35,128 nucleotides of DNA, from contig CALVUT010000081.1 of assembly GCA_944363675.1 (NCBI GenBank), positions 1 through 35,128 of the forward strand, in the 5' to 3' direction. The notes beneath the pieces were generated by a model. That model made no database searches. It had not been told where the DNA came from and saw only the letters and a list, made by a program, of their open reading frames with translations. Of the stretch, positions 32,343-35,128 are shown piece after piece (position 1 is the first letter of the stretch; every line of letters starts with the position of its first letter). The translations under genes and the position numbers were made by a program. Origin of the DNA: an uncultured Bacilli bacterium. Lineage in GTDB: Bacteria > Bacillota_I > Bacilli_A > RF39 > UBA660.

Positions 32343-34108
32343 GTCATTTGCCTGCCATTTAATAAGAGAGCATATTTTATTTTTTCGTTTACAGCATTTA
32401 AAGTGGTCAATTCTCCTTTTACTTTCTTCACCCCAATAAATTTTGTCGTTAAGGCATTTATCATTGCTTCATAAGTCGAATTTCCAATTCCAAATAAACT
32501 TGCATAGCTATAATAGCTTGCCCAGGTTTTTGGATTTGGAAGCTCTTTAAAGGAAAATTTTTGGAAATCTTGAAGGAAGTTTTTTAAAGCTAGACAGTTT
32601 GTATATAATTCTTGACCATATTTCGTTCGTTTGTGAATCATGAAACAATAAATACAAAATAATAAAGTTAAGACGAACCCGCACCATGGTAAAATGGTAT
32701 TTAATTTAAAGTAAACTCCGGCAAACAGAACAAAGATCATGAGTAAAAGGCAAAATATACTGCTGATAATTGGTAACCCGTTTTTCTCATAAAAGTCTTG
32801 TCTATCTGCTTCTTTTAAAATACATCTTGTCCAGTTGGAATAAAAGTTGGCAAAAGTACGTGAAGATTTCTCAGCAGTCAAGTATCTTTGAAATGCATTT
32901 AGGGTAACGGTTTGATTTGCACCTATTTTTTCAAAGAGAAAATCAAGCATAAGTTCTTCTGTGTATGTGAGATTTTTTTTAGACATTAAACTTAGACGAT
33001 AATCGTCACTTTCAAGTTTGGTTACTTTCAGATTCTTTTTCTCAATGAGTTGGATCAAAGTTGCACAGAATGCATCATAGGATACTTCATTATTCATTAA
33101 TACATCAATAAGAGGTAAGGATAAGTTTACTTTAGTATTTCTATACTTTATACTTTTTTTTCTTGGCAAAGTAAAATGATAACGAAAGAAAACAAATAAC
33201 CACCAACAACCTAAGAAAAAGAGGTAACCAATACAAAAGGATTGGACGGTATTTAGAATACGAGAAGTTCGTTCATAGGTTTCTTTCTCTGTCTGAAAAC
33301 GTTCTTCTTCTAAAGCAATAATTTGATTGTAGTTTTCCTGATTGGTTTGCTTTGTCTCATTAATTTCAGTAAGGTTGGTATCGGCAAAAACAACCCGTAA
33401 GGAAATATCTGTATTGGAAGAGACTTTCGTAAAGGATGCTTCTAAACTATCAGGATAAATGGGTTCAATGTTTCCAGTAATATCTCCATGGATAAAGTAA
33501 TGGGTTTGTTCATCTAGTTTACAAGGCAAGTGCAGATTAATTTTATATTGAGCTATAGGCTCCTCAAAATTGTTCCGTAAAAATGGCCAATAAATCTCAG
33601 CAGTATCCGTATGTAAAACGACAACATCGGTGATGGTGTAAGTTAATAGAAAAGCAATGCGTTCGTTTTGGCTGTTGTAATACATTGTAATTGTTTTTCC
33701 GTCTTGAATGCTTGATTCTACATATTCATAAGGCAGAGCATCTTCTTTATAATAGGTCCTTTCAAATGGGGTGAAAGTTTGTTCCATTAGGCTATAATCT
33801 ATTTCTTCTTTGGCTAGTTTTCGATATGATACAGTTACATCTTTAAGACCTGTTCCGTTATAAATCGCATCGTCATATATTTTGGGAGGTTCGTGAGATT
33901 CTAAGCGACTATCCTTATAAGTTAAAGATCTTTGAAAACTAGTGAAATTGCCGTTTACAACAATTAATTCCTTTATTTTCATATCTCCGTTTTCTTGGAT
34001 ACTGGCATCAACAAGCATGGCTTCGAGATCATAAGATGCTGCATGGGCTGTGAGGGTAAAAAGAAAGAGACTACAAGAAAAACAAACGATTTTTATGAGC
34101 ATTTTCAT
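32336..34108 (-). CDS. DUF2207 family membrane protein
   Basis: A 590-residue protein. A signal peptide (MKMLIKIVCFSCSLFLFTLTAHA) is followed by an extracellular strand-rich DUF2207 domain to about residue 270 (IQENGDMKIKELIVV is the usual start). A membrane helix lies near 290-310, then a cytosolic part, and a helix pair near 450-490. Function of the family is unknown; it is widespread in Bacillota. ATG 34108 overlaps the upstream stop (ATGA), and ATG 34102 with AAAGGA upstream is equally likely. The stop codon lies within the terminator hairpin. Confidence 0.85.
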   Translation of the reverse strand: MKMLIKIVCFSCSLFLFTLTAHAASYDLEAMLVDASIQENGDMKIKELIVVNGNFTSFQRSLTYKDSRLESHEPPKIYDDAIYNGTGLKDVTVSYRKLAKEEIDYSLMEQTFTPFERTYYKEDALPYEYVESSIQDGKTITMYYNSQNERIAFLLTYTITDVVVLHTDTAEIYWPFLRNNFEEPIAQYKINLHLPCKLDEQTHYFIHGDITGNIEPIYPDSLEASFTKVSSNTDISLRVVFADTNLTEINETKQTNQENYNQIIALEEERFQTEKETYERTSRILNTVQSFCIGYLFFLGCWWLFVFFRYHFTLPRKKSIKYRNTKVNLSLPLIDVLMNNEVSYDAFCATLIQLIEKKNLKVTKLESDDYRLSLMSKKNLTYTEELMLDFLFEKIGANQTVTLNAFQRYLTAEKSSRTFANFYSNWTRCILKEADRQDFYEKNGLPIISSIFCLLLMIFVLFAGVYFKLNTILPWCGFVLTLLFCIYCFMIHKRTKYGQELYTNCLALKNFLQDFQKFSFKELPNPKTWASYYSYASLFGIGNSTYEAMINALTTKFIGVKKVKGELTTLNAVNEKIKYALLLNGRQMTK

Positions 34109-34944
34109 CCTTTGATCACCTCAATTACTGGATAAATAAAGGCCGCTGTATTTGATGCAACAGCTTGTACCTGATTAGATGTGTTATAAATATAAACTTC
34201 TTTCTCACTTGGGCTGTTTAGTAAGTGAAACGGTTTGGATAAGGTAGATGCAAAAGATGCATTAGACGATATTTCGCTCGTTAAAAGAGTCCGAACATAA
34301 ATATTACTTTGCCCAGTTTGGGGATAATTAAAGAAACCATCTGAGAAGGTAAAGGCTTGTAATTTGTTTTTATTTAAAGCTCTTTGTAAACCTTGATGAT
34401 AACTAAACCAATAGTCTAAAACAGCACTAACAATGGTTCTTCCATAGCCAATTATATCGACTTCTACTTGATCAGCGGTTGGACGCCACGCAGGTCTACG
34501 ATAAAGATTGGTGTTGGCTGAATACAAATAGCAAAATTCTTGACCAGCATAATAATCCTGACAAGCCCTGACCATACAAGAAGTGGTAGTACAAGTTCCA
34601 TAAAATTCAGAATTTGAAGATTCGCGATTCAGGCTCATGACAATTTCTGTTTGAGTTAAACTGCGATTTAAAATAAGTAAAACTGTCCCACCTTTATCTT
34701 GTGCTACTCGCCATGTTTCATTAGCATAGTTAACAAGTTCATTTACCGTATAGGTTTTGTTCTCCAAGGTATCTATGATAAAGCCACTTTGTTCATTCAT
34801 CTCATTTCTTATATCTTCTTGAATATTTCTGACTAAAAGACGATTTTCAACGCTTTTAGCAAGAATGGCTGCCATGAGTAAGCCAAAGACTAGAAAAAAT
34901 GAATAGATTATTGATGTAGCAATGAACCCATTTTTCTTACGCAT
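34105..34944 (-). CDS. type IV pilin-like/pseudopilin protein
   Basis: A 279-residue surface protein with a class III-like signal: MRKKNG followed by FIATSIIYSFFLVFGLLMAA, suggesting cleavage between Gly and Phe, with a long hydrophobic helix and then the amphipathic ENRLLVRNIQEDIRNEMNEQ. The position-5 Glu of true pilins is not present. Globular part with four Cys (CTTTSC, CQDY, FCYL) in an extracellular segment could form disulphides. No assembly genes lie in the window. GGGGTGG precedes ATG 34944. Coupled to the DUF2207 gene. Confidence 0.65.
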   Translation of the reverse strand: MRKKNGFIATSIIYSFFLVFGLLMAAILAKSVENRLLVRNIQEDIRNEMNEQSGFIIDTLENKTYTVNELVNYANETWRVAQDKGGTVLLILNRSLTQTEIVMSLNRESSNSEFYGTCTTTSCMVRACQDYYAGQEFCYLYSANTNLYRRPAWRPTADQVEVDIIGYGRTIVSAVLDYWFSYHQGLQRALNKNKLQAFTFSDGFFNYPQTGQSNIYVRTLLTSEISSNASFASTLSKPFHLLNSPSEKEVYIYNTSNQVQAVASNTAAFIYPVIEVIKG

Positions 34945-34973
34945 ACATCCACCCCTTACTCTCTTTATTTTTT

Positions 34974-34982
34974 ATTATATCA
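34974..34982 (-). promoter_or_regulatory. extended -10 of the pilin-like operon
   Basis: TGATATAAT on the minus strand, 30 bp before ATG 34944. The -35 region is weak. Confidence 0.6.
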
Positions 34983-34988
34983 AATATT

Positions 34989-35128
34989 TTATAATAATGG
35001 GCCAAATATTCGCAAAATTCTTCCTAAAAAGATTTTTCCTTTGCTTATTTTTTTGATTTCCTCCAAAGTGATCTTTTTTGATGAGGCAATCATTCGTTCA
35101 TAATCTTCCTTGATTTTTTGAATTTCCC
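34989..35128 (-). CDS. C-terminal end of a gene running off the window
   Basis: Open minus-strand frame from the window edge to TAA 34989-34991, about 46 codons. It reads EIQKIKEDYERMIASSKK, then ITLEEIKKISKGKIFLGRIL and RIFGPLL. Charged helical start, then basic and hydrophobic end. Too short to identify. Confidence 0.6.
   Translation of the reverse strand, partial: EIQKIKEDYERMIASSKKITLEEIKKISKGKIFLGRILRIFGPLL

Overview
The window looks like a chromosome segment from a low-G+C Gram-positive bacterium (Bacillota). It is A+T-rich by eye, Shine-Dalgarno (SD) sites are close to AGGAGG, and most genes lie on the minus strand. TGA is used as an ordinary stop (for example fmt, trmH-like, rimM), so the code is standard and not the Mycoplasma code. 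Gene content (YfmM-type ABC-F, PepC, PPDK, CmpB-like membrane protein, DUF2207) would fit an uncultured gut Bacilli or Erysipelotrichia-like lineage; that placement is an inference.

Layout. 1-600: tRNA-Ile2(CAU), tRNA-Gln(CUG), tRNA-Lys(CUU) and a 40-bp duplicated piece of the tRNA-Lys gene. 600-5250: operon pepC, a metallopeptidase-like gene broken by a stop codon, and an ABC-F gene, followed by a tRNA array Ser-Ile-Glu with a consensus promoter. 5300-8540: small membrane and hypothetical genes, then a PfkB-family kinase coupled to an Smr protein. 8.7-14.4 kb: pyruvate phosphate dikinase, a CmpB-like membrane protein coupled to a glycosyltransferase, and rlmN. 14.4-20.6 kb: a coiled-coil protein, a complete ISAs1-family insertion sequence that landed on the fmt stop codon, fmt, a secreted protein and priA. 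28.8-35.1 kb: an operon of YgjP-like hydrolase, a SpoU/TrmH methyltransferase, rimM, trmD, an unknown gene and a HAD phosphatase; then a pilin-like protein with a DUF2207 membrane protein, and the end of a gene that continues beyond the window.

The accessory part is 20.6-28.7 kb, inserted between priA and the trmD-region HAD gene and bordered by decayed genes. It carries a tight seven-gene minus-strand operon with a consensus promoter. The order is a 44-residue peptide ending GYDGCGTHTHK, a radical SAM/SPASM enzyme, a small P-loop-like NTPase, a HelD-like RNA polymerase recycling ATPase, a C39-like cysteine peptidase, a HAD hydrolase and a CobJ-like tetrapyrrole-fold methyltransferase. Two XRE-type regulators sit divergently upstream. 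I read this as a RiPP (ribosomally made, modified peptide) system. The peptide would be altered by the radical SAM enzyme, possibly methylated by the CobJ-like enzyme and cut by the C39-like peptidase. HelD is the unexpected member and suggests a link to RNA polymerase, either as target or as immunity. No exporter is present. This combination is not one I recognise as a described class.

Broken genes cluster around the island: a frameshifted ORF beside priA, a small frameshifted gene between the two regulators, and the N-terminal remnant of a cytosine-5 DNA methyltransferase.
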